Positions 1 through 7,833 of a stretch of DNA of 34,939 nucleotides are shown here, one piece after another (position 1 is the stretch's first letter; each line of letters begins with the position of its first letter). Made by a program: the position numbers and the translations under genes. The notes beneath the pieces are model-generated. The model saw nothing but the letters and a program-made list of their open reading frames with translations, ran no database searches and was not told where the DNA came from. The stretch comes from Nevskia sp. (GTDB lineage Bacteria; Pseudomonadota; Gammaproteobacteria; Nevskiales; Nevskiaceae), in NCBI GenBank assembly GCA_016779605.1, contig JADHNH010000029.1, positions 1-34,939 on the forward strand, read 5' to 3'.

Positions 1-208
1 CGAGGTTCTCCTCGGGGTCTTCCAGGTTCACCGCCTTGGCGATGGTGACGCCGTCGTTGCACACCACCGGCACGCCCCATTTCTTCTGGATCAGCACCGA
101 CTTGGACTTGGGGCCCAGGGTGATGCGGACGGCTTCGGCCAGCTTGGCGGCGCCGCGCAGCATCTTCTCGCGCGCCTCGTTGCGGAACAGCAGTTGCGTA
201 TAGGCCAT
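1..208 (-). CDS. groEL: GroEL-family chaperonin paralogue, N-terminal part (runs off the window)
   Basis: The minus strand reads MAYTQLLFRNEAREKMLRG, then a LGPK segment and DGVTIAK, the N-terminal equatorial domain of a group I chaperonin (60 kDa, tetradecameric, ATP-driven folding). Only 69 residues are inside the window. The start ATG is at 206-208, with a strong AGGAGG ribosome site at 218-223, nine bases upstream. Compared with housekeeping GroEL, the usual KGRNV stretch after LGP reads KSKSV, and the following FGAP reads WGVP. It is therefore probably an additional, divergent GroEL rather than the groES-groEL operon copy, and no groES lies upstream. It diverges from ftsH across a spacer with two FNR-type boxes. 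The family call is firm; paralogue status is inference from a fragment. Confidence 0.88.
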   Translation of the reverse strand, partial: MAYTQLLFRNEAREKMLRGAAKLAEAVRITLGPKSKSVLIQKKWGVPVVCNDGVTIAKAVNLEDPEENL

Positions 209-229
209 GGCAGGATACCTCCTGCCGCA

Positions 230-271
230 AGCGTGGCCGGTGGGCGGCGCGCCGGCATTGACCTGGCTCAA
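230..271 (-). promoter_or_regulatory. FNR/FixK-type box and -10 for the groEL-like gene
   Basis: TTGACCTGGCTCAA at 258-271 is a TTGAC-N4-CTCAA palindrome, one mismatch from TTGAC-N4-GTCAA. Reading leftwards, CACGCT (235 to 230) occupies the -12 to -7 position expected if the box is centred at -41.5. The implied start site near 223 gives a leader of about 15 bases beginning at the ribosome site. Confidence 0.65.
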
Positions 272-295
272 TCCGGCTGCCCCGCACCGCGGCCG

Positions 296-338
296 ATGAC
301 GCAGATCAATGGCCCGCGGGCGGCGCGCATGGCATTGT
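296..338 (+). promoter_or_regulatory. FNR/FixK-type box and -10 for ftsH
   Basis: ATGACGCAGATCAA at 296-309 matches TTGAY-N4-RTCAA except at the first base. A -10-like CATTGT lies at 333-338, one base beyond the exact class II position. The implied transcript start near 345 lies downstream of the in-frame TTG at 340 and so supports the ATG at 379 as the ftsH start. A perfect GC palindrome (312-321) follows directly. Confidence 0.6.
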
Positions 339-378
339 TTTGGCCAAGCTTTCGCGCAAGGCCGGCCAGGTTCACCCG

Positions 379-2190
379 ATGGACGAAAAAACCCGCTTCA
401 ACGTCGCCTATTTCGTGGCCGCCTTCCTGTTCCTGCTGGCGCTGCAGGCGTACTGGTCGCAGCACGCCGCGGTGGACGAGATCGCCTACAGCGAATTCGA
501 GCAGGACCTGAAGGACGGCAAGCTGTCGGAGGTGGTGGTCACCGAGGACACCGTGGAGGGCACGCTCAAGAGTAGCTCCGACAAGCGGCCGCACCGGGTG
601 GTGGCCACGCGCGTGGACCCGGCGCTGGCGGCGCGGCTCGACGCCTACGCCGTCAAGTACCAGGCGATCAAGCCCAATCCGTTCGTCGCCACGCTGATCT
701 CCTGGCTCGGCCCGCTGGTGCTGATCTTCCTGGTGTGGACCTTCGTGTTCCGCCGCATCGCCGAGCGGCAGGGCTTCGGCGGCGGGCTGATGACGATCGG
801 CAAGAGCAAGGCCAAGGTCTACCTGGAGACCGACACCAAGGTCAGCTTCGCCGACGTCGCCGGCGTCGACGAGGCCAAGGCCGAGCTGCAGGAAATCGTC
901 AACTTCCTCAAGGATCCGACCCGCTACGGCCGCCTCGGCGCGCGCCTGCCCAAGGGCATCCTGCTGGTCGGGCCGCCGGGCACCGGCAAGACGCTGCTGG
1001 CGCGCGCGGTGGCCGGCGAGGCCGGCGTGCCGTTCTTTTCCATCAACGGCTCGGAGTTCGTGGAGATGTTCGTCGGCGTCGGCGCGGCGCGCGTGCGCGA
1101 CCTGTTCGAGCACGCCCGCGAGAAGGCGCCGGCGATCATCTTCATCGACGAGCTGGACGCGCTGGGCCGCGCGCGCGGCGCCTACCCGATGGGCGGCGGC
1201 CACGACGAGAAGGAGCAGACGCTCAACCAGCTGCTGTCGGAGATGGACGGCTTCGACCCGCGCCAGGGCCTGGTGCTGCTGGCCGCCACCAATCGCCCGG
1301 AAATCCTCGACCCGGCGCTGCTGCGCGCCGGCCGCTTCGACCGCCAGGTGCTGGTGGACCGCCCGGACCGCGCCGGCCGCGTGCAGATCCTGCGCGTGCA
1401 CGCCAAGAAGATCCGCCTGGCGGCCGACGCCGACATCGAGCAGGTGGCCTCGCTCACCGCCGGCTTCTCCGGCGCCGACCTCGCCAACCTGGTCAACGAA
1501 GCCGCGCTGCTCGCCACCCGCCGCGGCGCCGACAACGTGTCGCTGGAGGATTTCACCCAGGCGATCGAGCGCATCGTCGCCGGCCTGGAAAAGAAGAACC
1601 GCCTGCTCAACCCGCAGGAACGCCGGGTCGTGGCCTTCCACGAGCTGGGGCACGCCTTCGTGGCGCTGGCCTTCGGCACCGGCTCGGGAACCGCGGTGCA
1701 AAAAGTCTCGGTGATCCCGCGCGGCGTCGGCGCGCTGGGCTACACCATCCAGCGCCCCACCGAAGACCGCTACCTGATGACGCGGCGCGAGCTGGAAGAC
1801 AAGATGGCCATGCTGCTGGGTGGCCGCGCCGCCGAGCTGACGGTCTTCGGCGAGGCCTCCACCGGCGCCGCCGACGACCTGGTCAAGGCCACCGACCTGG
1901 CGCGCAGCATGGTCACCCGCTACGGCCTGTCCGACGAGCTGGGCGCGGTGGCCTACGAGGACAACCCTGGCTTCCTGGGCGTGCCCGGCCAGCTCCCCGT
2001 CGAGCGCCGCCTGAGCGAACACACCGCCGAGCAGATCGACGCGGCCGTGCGGCGCCTGGTCGACAGCGCCCTGGAGCGCGCCCGGCAGGTGCTGCAGCAG
2101 CACCGCGCCGCGCTGGACCGCGCCGCCGAGGCGCTGCTGGCCAAGGAAACGCTGCTGGAGAACGAGCTGAAGGGATTTTTCGCCGGATGA
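379..2190 (+). CDS. ftsH: ATP-dependent zinc metalloprotease FtsH (paralogue in stress context)
   Basis: This is a 603-residue membrane AAA+ protease that extracts and degrades membrane and unfolded cytosolic proteins as a hexamer. There is an N-terminal membrane segment at about residues 8-25, a short periplasmic region, and a second membrane segment at about 95-115. The AAA domain has Walker A GPPGTGKT at 198-205 and Walker B IIFIDE from 253. An SRH-like LRAGRFDR follows. The M41 zinc site is HELGH at 421-425, and the third ligand is expected in the later [10 protein letters not shown] stretch. I chose the ATG at 379 (MDEKTRFN) over the in-frame TTG at 340 because it gives the usual FtsH N-terminus and lies after the inferred transcription start. 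It is slightly shorter than typical FtsH (about 610-650). The neighbouring chaperonin and FNR-type box suggest a second, conditionally expressed FtsH. Function is firm; paralogue status is inferred. Confidence 0.95.
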   Translation: MDEKTRFNVAYFVAAFLFLLALQAYWSQHAAVDEIAYSEFEQDLKDGKLSEVVVTEDTVEGTLKSSSDKRPHRVVATRVDPALAARLDAYAVKYQAIKPNPFVATLISWLGPLVLIFLVWTFVFRRIAERQGFGGGLMTIGKSKAKVYLETDTKVSFADVAGVDEAKAELQEIVNFLKDPTRYGRLGARLPKGILLVGPPGTGKTLLARAVAGEAGVPFFSINGSEFVEMFVGVGAARVRDLFEHAREKAPAIIFIDELDALGRARGAYPMGGGHDEKEQTLNQLLSEMDGFDPRQGLVLLAATNRPEILDPALLRAGRFDRQVLVDRPDRAGRVQILRVHAKKIRLAADADIEQVASLTAGFSGADLANLVNEAALLATRRGADNVSLEDFTQAIERIVAGLEKKNRLLNPQERRVVAFHELGHAFVALAFGTGSGTAVQKVSVIPRGVGALGYTIQRPTEDRYLMTRRELEDKMAMLLGGRAAELTVFGEASTGAADDLVKATDLARSMVTRYGLSDELGAVAYEDNPGFLGVPGQLPVERRLSEHTAEQIDAAVRRLVDSALERARQVLQQHRAALDRAAEALLAKETLLENELKGFFAG

Positions 2191-2198
2191 TGCGGGAC

Positions 2199-2316
2199 GG
2201 GAATCGGGAATCGGGAATCGGGAATCGGGACCAACGTTAAGCCTTGCGGCTTTGCATCAAGTGCATCGTTCGCCTTTTACGCTTTTACGATTCCCGATTC
2301 TCCATTCCCGTTTCCC
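2199..2316. repeat. GGGAATC tandem repeat with inverted counterpart, probable bidirectional terminator
   Basis: Four perfect tandem GGGAATC heptamers run from 2199 to 2226, followed by GGGA. About 60 bases later (2289-2316) the reverse-complement type (GATTCCCGATTC, then ATTCCCG and TTTCCC) appears. The two arms can pair into a long imperfect stem. It sits between the convergent stops of ftsH (2190) and the wax ester synthase gene (2323), where a shared terminator is expected. Repeats of this kind are familiar from Xanthomonadales intergenic DNA. Confidence 0.7.
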
Positions 2317-2322
2317 GGCTTT

Positions 2323-3687
2323 TCACAACTCCTCCTCGATGGTCTTGCGGAATTCGATCATCAGCAGCGCCGGGCTGGCGACCAGCGCGGTATCCGCCGA
2401 CACGCCGATGCTCAGCTTGCCGGCATAGCTGAACAGGCTGATGCCGAGGCCAATGCCGCCGGACTGCGGCGGCCAGAACACCAGGTTGCGCACCGCGGCG
2501 CCGGCGATTTTGACCACGCGCGGCGGACCCTGCAGGTTGGACACCACCGCCGCGGCCTTGCCGGCGACCTGGTTGACCAGCTTCTTCTCCAGCACCACCG
2601 GCAGGTGGCCGGCGGCGGCCAGGCTCAGCAGCACGGCGCGCGCCTCGCCGCCGTGCTTGAGCGCATCCATGCGCGCGGCCACGACCTTCAGGCGCTCCTG
2701 CGGATCGGCCATGCCCACCGGCAGGTCCAGCAGCACCAGGCCGAAGCAATTGCCGGGGCCGGCGTCGCCGCCGTTGCGCAGGTTGACCGGGATGGAGATG
2801 CGCAGGTTCTGGTCTTGCGGCACCAGCGGCAAGGTGGCGCGCAGGTAGCGGCCGACCGCGCCCGCCACGATCGACATGAACAGGTCGTTGACCTTCACGC
2901 CGCGGGCGTGCGCCGCGCGGTGGAAGCGGGCGAACGGCAGTTCGTCGAGCCAGGCCACGCCGCGGTGGCCGCCCAGCGGCTGGCGCAACACCGCCGGATT
3001 GTCTTCGGGCAGGGTCAGCAGCCGCCGCACGGCGCTCAGCAGGTGGCGCCCTTCGGCCAGCTGCCGGGCCAGGTGCTGCGGATGCCGCAGGTCGTCCAAG
3101 GCCGCCCGCCGCAGGGTTTCGAGCATCCGGTTGGCGCCCTCGAGCTGGTCGATCAGCCCGCCCAGCGGGCCGCCGTGGGCGCGATGTTCCGGCAGCGCCG
3201 GCTGGCCGGCGGCCTTGCGCACCGCGCCGTCGGTGCATTCCAGCAGGATGTGCATCAGCGCGATGCCGTCGGCCATTGCATGGTGGGCGCGGAACAGCAC
3301 CGTCAGCGGGCCGCCGCGGCGCGGGAACAGCACCACGCGCCACAGCGGCCGGTAGCGGTCCAGCTCGTGGGCGAGCTCGGCGGCGATCGCCGCACGCAGC
3401 TGCGCGCCGGCATTGCCGCCGGCCACACGGCGCACGTGCACGTGGTAGGCCAGGTCCGGCGCGGCGTCCTCGACCCACAGCGGCGGGTGGTGGGCGTCGT
3501 CCGCACGCTGGCGGAAGCGCGCGTGGCGCAGCAGGCGCTCGGCGATCGCCTTTTTTACCGCGGCAATGCCGGCCTTGCCGTCGAGCTGGAAGATCGCACT
3601 GGCCACCATCGGGTTGCGCGGCTCGTCCATTTCCAGCCAGGCCCGGTCGACCGGGCTCATCACTTCGTCCCGCAACTGGTCGTTCAT
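2323..3687 (-). CDS. WS/DGAT-type wax ester synthase / acyl-CoA:diacylglycerol acyltransferase
   Basis: This 454-residue protein belongs to the bacterial bifunctional family that esterifies acyl-CoA with fatty alcohols or diacylglycerol to make wax esters or triacylglycerol storage lipid. The catalytic HHxxxDG motif appears as HHAMADG in the N-terminal half, after a SPVDRAWLEMD opening typical of the family. A C-terminal NLQGPP-like segment and the late GLGISLFSYAGKL region also fit. The ATG at 3687 gives MNDQLRDEVMSPVDRAW; an upstream in-frame ATG at 3774 would add 29 residues with no family resemblance. No strong ribosome site is seen. An FNR-type box lies upstream. Its placement suggests that storage lipid is made when respiration stalls and reductant accumulates. 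Substrate preference cannot be read from sequence. Confidence 0.9.
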   Translation of the reverse strand: MNDQLRDEVMSPVDRAWLEMDEPRNPMVASAIFQLDGKAGIAAVKKAIAERLLRHARFRQRADDAHHPPLWVEDAAPDLAYHVHVRRVAGGNAGAQLRAAIAAELAHELDRYRPLWRVVLFPRRGGPLTVLFRAHHAMADGIALMHILLECTDGAVRKAAGQPALPEHRAHGGPLGGLIDQLEGANRMLETLRRAALDDLRHPQHLARQLAEGRHLLSAVRRLLTLPEDNPAVLRQPLGGHRGVAWLDELPFARFHRAAHARGVKVNDLFMSIVAGAVGRYLRATLPLVPQDQNLRISIPVNLRNGGDAGPGNCFGLVLLDLPVGMADPQERLKVVAARMDALKHGGEARAVLLSLAAAGHLPVVLEKKLVNQVAGKAAAVVSNLQGPPRVVKIAGAAVRNLVFWPPQSGGIGLGISLFSYAGKLSIGVSADTALVASPALLMIEFRKTIEEEL

Positions 3688-3762
3688 CGCTGCTGTGCGT
3701 CCTTTTGGGGCCGGCGCCTGTTCGCGGCCGTACCGATCCGCCGGCGGGATCTCCTGCCGCAT

Positions 3763-3804
3763 ACGTTCGGGCATACACCGCCCCGCGGCATTGATGCAGA
3801 TCAG
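3763..3804 (-). promoter_or_regulatory. FNR-type box and -10 for the wax ester synthase gene
   Basis: TTGATGCAGATCAG at 3791-3804 is one base from the classical FNR consensus TTGAT-N4-ATCAA. On the minus strand GAACGT (3768 to 3763) falls exactly at the class II -10 position. The implied start near 3756 gives a leader of about 69 bases before the ATG at 3687. Confidence 0.65.
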
Positions 3805-3824
3805 CCGGCGGCGGCGGCCCCGGC

Positions 3825-3866
3825 TTGACGCACGTCATTGCGCCGAAGCGCCCCCGCGCCAATGCT
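3825..3866 (+). promoter_or_regulatory. FNR/FixK-type box and -10 for the MBL-prs-ack operon
   Basis: TTGACGCACGTCAT at 3825-3838 is TTGAC-N4-GTCAA with only the last base different. AATGCT at 3861-3866 is exactly at the class II -10 position. A stronger-looking TATATT at 3874-3879 could give a second start. Confidence 0.65.
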
Positions 3867-3909
3867 TTGGCCCTATATTGCCTGCTGCAGCGGCACGATC
3901 GGAGAGCCG

Positions 3910-5325
3910 ATGGATCTGCAATTCCTGGGAGCGACCGGCACCGTCACCGGGTCCAAATACCTGCTCGCGCGCCAGGGCCGGCGCGTGCTGGTCGACTGCG
4001 GGCTGTTCCAGGGCTACAAGCAGCTGCGGCTGCGCAACTGGGCCGCCCTGCCATTCGACGCGCGCGCGCTCGACGCGGTGGTGCTGACCCACGCCCACCT
4101 CGACCATTCCGGTTACCTGCCGCTGCTGGTGCGGCAGGGCTTCCGCGGCCGCATCATCGCCACGCCGGCGGCGTTCGACCTGTGCCGGATCATGCTGCCG
4201 GACAGCGGCCGCATCCAGGAAGAGGATGCCGAGAACGCCAACCGCCACGGCCATTCCAAGCACACCCCGGCGCTGCCGCTGTACACCGAAGCCGACGCGT
4301 TCCACGCGCTGGAATTCTTCGAGACGCGCGGATTCCACGAGGAGTTCGAAGCCGCACCCGGATTCCGCGCCGAGTTCCTGCGCGCCGGCCACCTGCTAGG
4401 CAGCGCGATGGTGCGGCTGCACCTGGGCGCGCTCACCGCGCTGTTCAGCGGCGACCTGGGCCGGCCGCACGATCTGATGATGATGCCGCCGGAGGCGCCG
4501 GGGCGCGCGGACATCTTGGTGGTGGAGTCGACCTACGGCAACCGCCGTCACGAGGCGGTGGATCCTGTGGAGCAGCTGGGGGCGGTGGTGCGGCGCGTGG
4601 CGGGGCGCGGCGGCGTGATCGTGGTGCCCGCCTTCACGGTGGGCCGCGCGCAACTGCTGCTGCACTGCCTGGCGCGCCTGAAGGCGACCGGCGGCATACC
4701 GGCGGGGCTGCCGATCTACCTGAACAGCCCGATGGCGGTGGACGCCACCGCCATCTACCGCCGCCATTCCGGCGAGCACCGGCTGACGCACGAGCAGTGC
4801 GCGGCCATGTGCAGCGTGGCGACGCTGGTCAACACGGTGGAGCAATCCAAGTCGCTGAACCAGCGCAAGGGCCCGATGCTGATCGTGGCCGGCAGCGGCA
4901 TGGCCACCGGCGGCCGCGTGATCCACCACCTGAAGGCCTTCGCCCCGGATCCCAACAACGCCGTCGTCCTGACCGGCTTCCAGGCCGGCGGCACCCGCGG
5001 CGCGGCGATCCTGGCGGGCGCCGAATCGATCAAGATCCACGGCGAGTACGTGCCGGTGCGGGCCGAAGTGGTCAGCCTGAGCAATCTCTCGGCGCACTCC
5101 GACGGCGAGGAAACCCTGGCCTGGCTGCGCGGCTTCGAAACGGCGCCCCGGCAAGTCTTCATCACCCACGGCGAACCCGACGCCGCCGACGCGCTGCGCC
5201 GCCGCATCGAGGAAAGCCTGCACTGGAACTGCGTGGTTCCCGACTATCTCCAACGCGTGGAACTCGACGATGCCGGCGGCACCGGTGCGCCGCCCCGGCC
5301 AAGCCCGGCGGAGACCCTGCGATGA
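3910..5325 (+). CDS. MBL-fold beta-CASP hydrolase (RNA exonuclease/RNA-specificity type)
   Basis: This is a 471-residue metallo-beta-lactamase-fold protein of the YSH1-like, beta-CASP group, whose characterised members are zinc-dependent RNA endo- and exonucleases. It opens with the strand-rich QFLGATGTVTGSKYLL. The metal motif HAHLDH is at 61-66, with a second-site FSGDLGRPHD and a beta-CASP-region STYGNRRHE. C-terminal SGMATGGRV, LSAHSDG and ITHGEPDAA motifs follow, all typical of the group. The ATG at 3910 has GGAG five bases upstream. It is first in a three-gene operon whose stops and starts overlap by ATGA. In related genomes such proteins sit beside phosphoribosyl and acetate-kinase genes in oxygen-limited stress loci; a role in stress RNA turnover is inference. 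Confidence 0.9.
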   Translation: MDLQFLGATGTVTGSKYLLARQGRRVLVDCGLFQGYKQLRLRNWAALPFDARALDAVVLTHAHLDHSGYLPLLVRQGFRGRIIATPAAFDLCRIMLPDSGRIQEEDAENANRHGHSKHTPALPLYTEADAFHALEFFETRGFHEEFEAAPGFRAEFLRAGHLLGSAMVRLHLGALTALFSGDLGRPHDLMMMPPEAPGRADILVVESTYGNRRHEAVDPVEQLGAVVRRVAGRGGVIVVPAFTVGRAQLLLHCLARLKATGGIPAGLPIYLNSPMAVDATAIYRRHSGEHRLTHEQCAAMCSVATLVNTVEQSKSLNQRKGPMLIVAGSGMATGGRVIHHLKAFAPDPNNAVVLTGFQAGGTRGAAILAGAESIKIHGEYVPVRAEVVSLSNLSAHSDGEETLAWLRGFETAPRQVFITHGEPDAADALRRRIEESLHWNCVVPDYLQRVELDDAGGTGAPPRPSPAETLR

Positions 5326-6245
5326 CATCCAATGCCCCTGCCGTCGTCCTGCCGTTTCCCGGCAACGAGGAGCTCGCCGCCGAAGTCGCCGCCACGCTCG
5401 GCACCCGGCGCGGCACGCTGGCACTGCACCGGTTCCCCGACGAGGAGACCGGCGTGCGCATCGCCGATCCGGTGACGGGATGCGACGTGGTGCTGGTCTG
5501 CACCCTGGATCGTCCCGACTCCAAGCTGGTGGCCTTGTACCTGGCCGCGCTGACGGCGCGCGAGCTCGGCGCACGGCGCGTGTTCCTGGTGGCGCCCTAC
5601 CTGCCTTACCTGCGGCAGGACAGCCGGTTCCATCCCGGCGAGGGCACCAGCGCGGTGCATGTCGGCCACTGGCTGTCGGGCTTCCTCGACGGCGTGGTCA
5701 CCGCCGAGCCCCACCTGCACCGCATCCAACGCCTGGACCAGATATTCCGTGTGCCGGCGCGCACGGTGGGCGCCGCCGGCCCGATCGCGCGCTGGATCCG
5801 TGAAAACGTCGCCAAGCCGGTGCTGGTCGGCAGCGAAGGCGACCGGCAGGCCTGGATCGCCGGGATTGCGCAGGCCCTGTCGTGCCCGCATTTCATGTTC
5901 AACCGGCTGCGCCACGGCGACCGCGACGTGGAATTGCGCCTGCCGACGGTGGCGGCGCAGCAGGAACGCACGCCGGTGCTGCTGGACGGCATCGTCTCCA
6001 GCGGCCGCACCATGATCGCGGCGGTCGAGCTGCTGCGCGCCTCCGGCTTCTCCCCGCCGGTATGCATTGCCGTGCACCCGCTGTTCTCGCCGGAGGTCTG
6101 CGAGCAGGTGCTCAGCGTCGGCGCGCGCGAGGTCGTCACCTGCAACACGGTGCGGCACATTTCCAACGGCATCGACCTGCACCGCGCGCTGGCGCTGGAA
6201 GCCAGGGCGCTGCTGGAGCAGCACCCGCCCGCGGAGGCGGCATGA
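5322..6245 (+). CDS. prs: Ribose-phosphate pyrophosphokinase homologue with altered PRPP loop
   Basis: This 307-residue protein matches PRPP synthetase in length and architecture: two Rossmann-like phosphoribosyltransferase folds. The N-terminal half carries HRFPDEETGVRI and LRQD (97-100), corresponding to the family's ARQD ATP-binding stretch. The C-terminal PRPP-binding loop, canonically two acidic residues followed by TGGT, reads LDGIVSSGRT at 221-230, with one acid lost and TGG changed to SGR. The usual SPD-GG flexible-loop segment reads VGSEGDRQAW. Classical enzymes make PRPP from ribose-5-phosphate and ATP; these changes make full activity doubtful. The start ATG overlaps the previous stop (ATGA), as does the next gene's start, so translation is coupled. 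It could be a diverged synthetase, a regulator or a pyrophosphokinase with a different acceptor. Confidence 0.82.
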   Translation: MTSNAPAVVLPFPGNEELAAEVAATLGTRRGTLALHRFPDEETGVRIADPVTGCDVVLVCTLDRPDSKLVALYLAALTARELGARRVFLVAPYLPYLRQDSRFHPGEGTSAVHVGHWLSGFLDGVVTAEPHLHRIQRLDQIFRVPARTVGAAGPIARWIRENVAKPVLVGSEGDRQAWIAGIAQALSCPHFMFNRLRHGDRDVELRLPTVAAQQERTPVLLDGIVSSGRTMIAAVELLRASGFSPPVCIAVHPLFSPEVCEQVLSVGAREVVTCNTVRHISNGIDLHRALALEARALLEQHPPAEAA

Positions 6246-7450
6246 GCCTGCTGGTCTTCAACGCCGGCAGCACCTCGCTCAAGTTCGCCGTGTTCGATAC
6301 CGCCGGCGCCGTGCCGGCGGCGGTGGCGCGCGGCGGCATCGCGCCGCTGAACAAGGATGCGGTGCTGCGTTTGCAGCTCGGCGCCGGCCAGACGCGGCAG
6401 GCGCTGCCGGTCGACGGCATGCAGGCGGCAGTGCGCGAATGCCTGGCACTGCTGCAAGACACGCCGCTGCGGCAGTCGCCGGCCACCGCGGTGGCGCACC
6501 GCATCGTCTGCGGCGAACCCGGCATGGGCGACATCGCGCGCGTGGACGAGGACTTGCTGAAAAGCATCCAGAAGCTCGCAGTGCTCGCGCCGCTGCACCA
6601 GAAAGCCGAAATCGACGTGGTCCGCGCCGTTGGCGCAACACTGGGCGGCGAGGTTCCCGCCTACGCCGCGTTCGACACCGGATTTTTCCGCGATCTGCCG
6701 GCGGTTGCCAGCACCTATGCGCTCCCGGCGGAGCTGCGCGAACGGTTCGGCATCCGCCGCTCCGGGTTCCATGGCTTCGCCCACCGCTCGATGCTGGACG
6801 GCTACTGCGCGGCGGCCGGCGTTGCCGCTGGGGACACGCGCGTGATCAGCTTCCAGTTGGGCGGCGGCTGTTCGGCGGCGGCGGTCCTGGCTGGCCGGCC
6901 GCTCGACACCAGCATGGGCTACACGCCGCTGGAAGGGCTGGTGATGGACACCCGCAGCGGCGACCTCGACGCCGGCATCGTCTTCGAATGCCTGCGCCAC
7001 GGCATCCCCGCCCACGAGCTGTACGAAACGCTCGAACGGCGCAGCGGGCTGCTCGGCCTGTCCGGCATCGCCGCGGACCTGCGTACCCTGCAGGCCGAGG
7101 CGGGGCGCGGAAACGCGGCGGCGCGGCTGGCGGTGGACGTGTACTGCCACCGTGCGCGCAAGTACCTGGGTGCCTACCTGGCCGTGCTGGGCGGCGCCGA
7201 CGCCGTGCTGTTCGGCGGCGGCGTGGGCGAACACCAGCCGGAAATCCGCGCGCGCATCTGCGCCGGCCTGCAGTGGTGCGGCCTGGAGCTGGACGCAGGC
7301 GCCAACGCCCAGGCCGCAAGCCTGACACGCCGCATCTCCACCGCGCAGTCGCGCATCGCGGTGTACGTCGTGCCGGTGGACGAAGAAGCCGTGATCGCAC
7401 GGGAAGTGCTGCGGTTCTCGCGGGCCGCGGATGATCCGGTCCGCGAATGA
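6242..7450 (+). CDS. ackA: Acetate kinase-family protein with altered active-site motifs
   Basis: This 402-residue member of the ASKHA acetate kinase family would interconvert acetyl phosphate plus ADP with acetate plus ATP. Family landmarks: N7 in FNAGSTSLKF with K14, R87 in AHRIV, D145 in FDTGFF, H181 in GFHGFAHR, R238 in TRSGDLD, and a late VDEEAVIARE glutamate. Oddities: HLGNG, which contacts nucleotide phosphates, reads QLGGG (205-209); the VxHGGE segment reads IVCGE; and LAPLHNP reads LAPLHQK. Core acetate and catalytic residues are kept but phosphate-contact residues are changed, so activity or phosphoryl donor may differ. It starts on an ATGA overlap. The last residues (DPVRE and stop) are encoded by the left arm of the inverted repeat at 7434. 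A partner phosphotransacetylase is not in the window. Confidence 0.88.
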   Translation: MSLLVFNAGSTSLKFAVFDTAGAVPAAVARGGIAPLNKDAVLRLQLGAGQTRQALPVDGMQAAVRECLALLQDTPLRQSPATAVAHRIVCGEPGMGDIARVDEDLLKSIQKLAVLAPLHQKAEIDVVRAVGATLGGEVPAYAAFDTGFFRDLPAVASTYALPAELRERFGIRRSGFHGFAHRSMLDGYCAAAGVAAGDTRVISFQLGGGCSAAAVLAGRPLDTSMGYTPLEGLVMDTRSGDLDAGIVFECLRHGIPAHELYETLERRSGLLGLSGIAADLRTLQAEAGRGNAAARLAVDVYCHRARKYLGAYLAVLGGADAVLFGGGVGEHQPEIRARICAGLQWCGLELDAGANAQAASLTRRISTAQSRIAVYVVPVDEEAVIAREVLRFSRAADDPVRE

Positions 7451-7823
7451 ACGCGAATAAACGCAAATAGAACAGAAAAGAAACGCACGATTGCTTTGGG
7501 CCTAAGCGGGCACTCTGTCCCACTCACAGGCAAATCAAGAGGCTTGCCCGCCAACTTCCGCCGAAATTCCTGCCGGGCGGCCGAACCCACCTCGAAGGCC
7601 GCATTGGACGGGCTTAGAGCGATTTTCGTTTAGTTGCAGACATGTTTGATTTGTCATTCTGAGCGCAGCGAAGAATCTGGCCAGATCCTTCGCTGCGCTC
7701 AGGATGACGGACATGTATGCATTTGAATCGAAAATGCTTAAACCCAAAATGCTCTAGTCGTATTTGATTCGCTGTTTTGTTCTTTATTATTTGCGTTTAT
7801 TCGCGTTCATTTGCGGACCGGAT
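7434..7823. repeat. 36-bp inverted repeat pair bounding a 390-bp segment
   Basis: The left arm at 7434-7469 and right arm at 7788-7823 are reverse complements over 36 bases with one mismatch; the core is GAACGCGAATAAACGC. The left arm contains the acetate kinase stop codon and the right arm ends 11 bases before the stop of the opposing gene. Two readings are possible: a bidirectional terminator assembled from a dispersed intergenic repeat, or ends of a small mobile element. No target-site duplication was evident. Confidence 0.75.
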
Positions 7824-7833
7824 TTTTGCCCGC
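7451..7833. other. 383-bp non-coding spacer between convergent genes
   Basis: This spacer is visibly more AT-rich than the flanking coding DNA. It holds the inverted-repeat arms, the REP-like palindrome at 7653-7708 and no convincing gene; the reading frames across it lack ribosome sites and family signal. No FNR-type box was found. Confidence 0.7.
7653..7708. repeat. REP-like 56-bp palindrome
   Basis: Two 28-base arms (7653-7680 and 7681-7708) meet with no spacer and differ at two positions. The core GAGCGCAGCGAAG pairs with CTTCGCTGCGCTC. Its form and intergenic position match the dispersed repetitive extragenic palindromes found in many environmental proteobacteria. It would form a very stable cruciform or RNA hairpin at the end of both convergent transcripts. 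Confidence 0.8.

Noticed and set aside
340..378. Upstream in-frame TTG start for ftsH
   Set aside because: It would add 13 residues unlike FtsH and lies before the transcription start implied by the box at 296 and CATTGT at 333.
268..2103. Long minus-strand open frame opposite ftsH
   Set aside because: It is antisense to a full-motif FtsH and translates to low-complexity Ala/Arg/Gln-rich sequence, as GC-rich antisense frames do.
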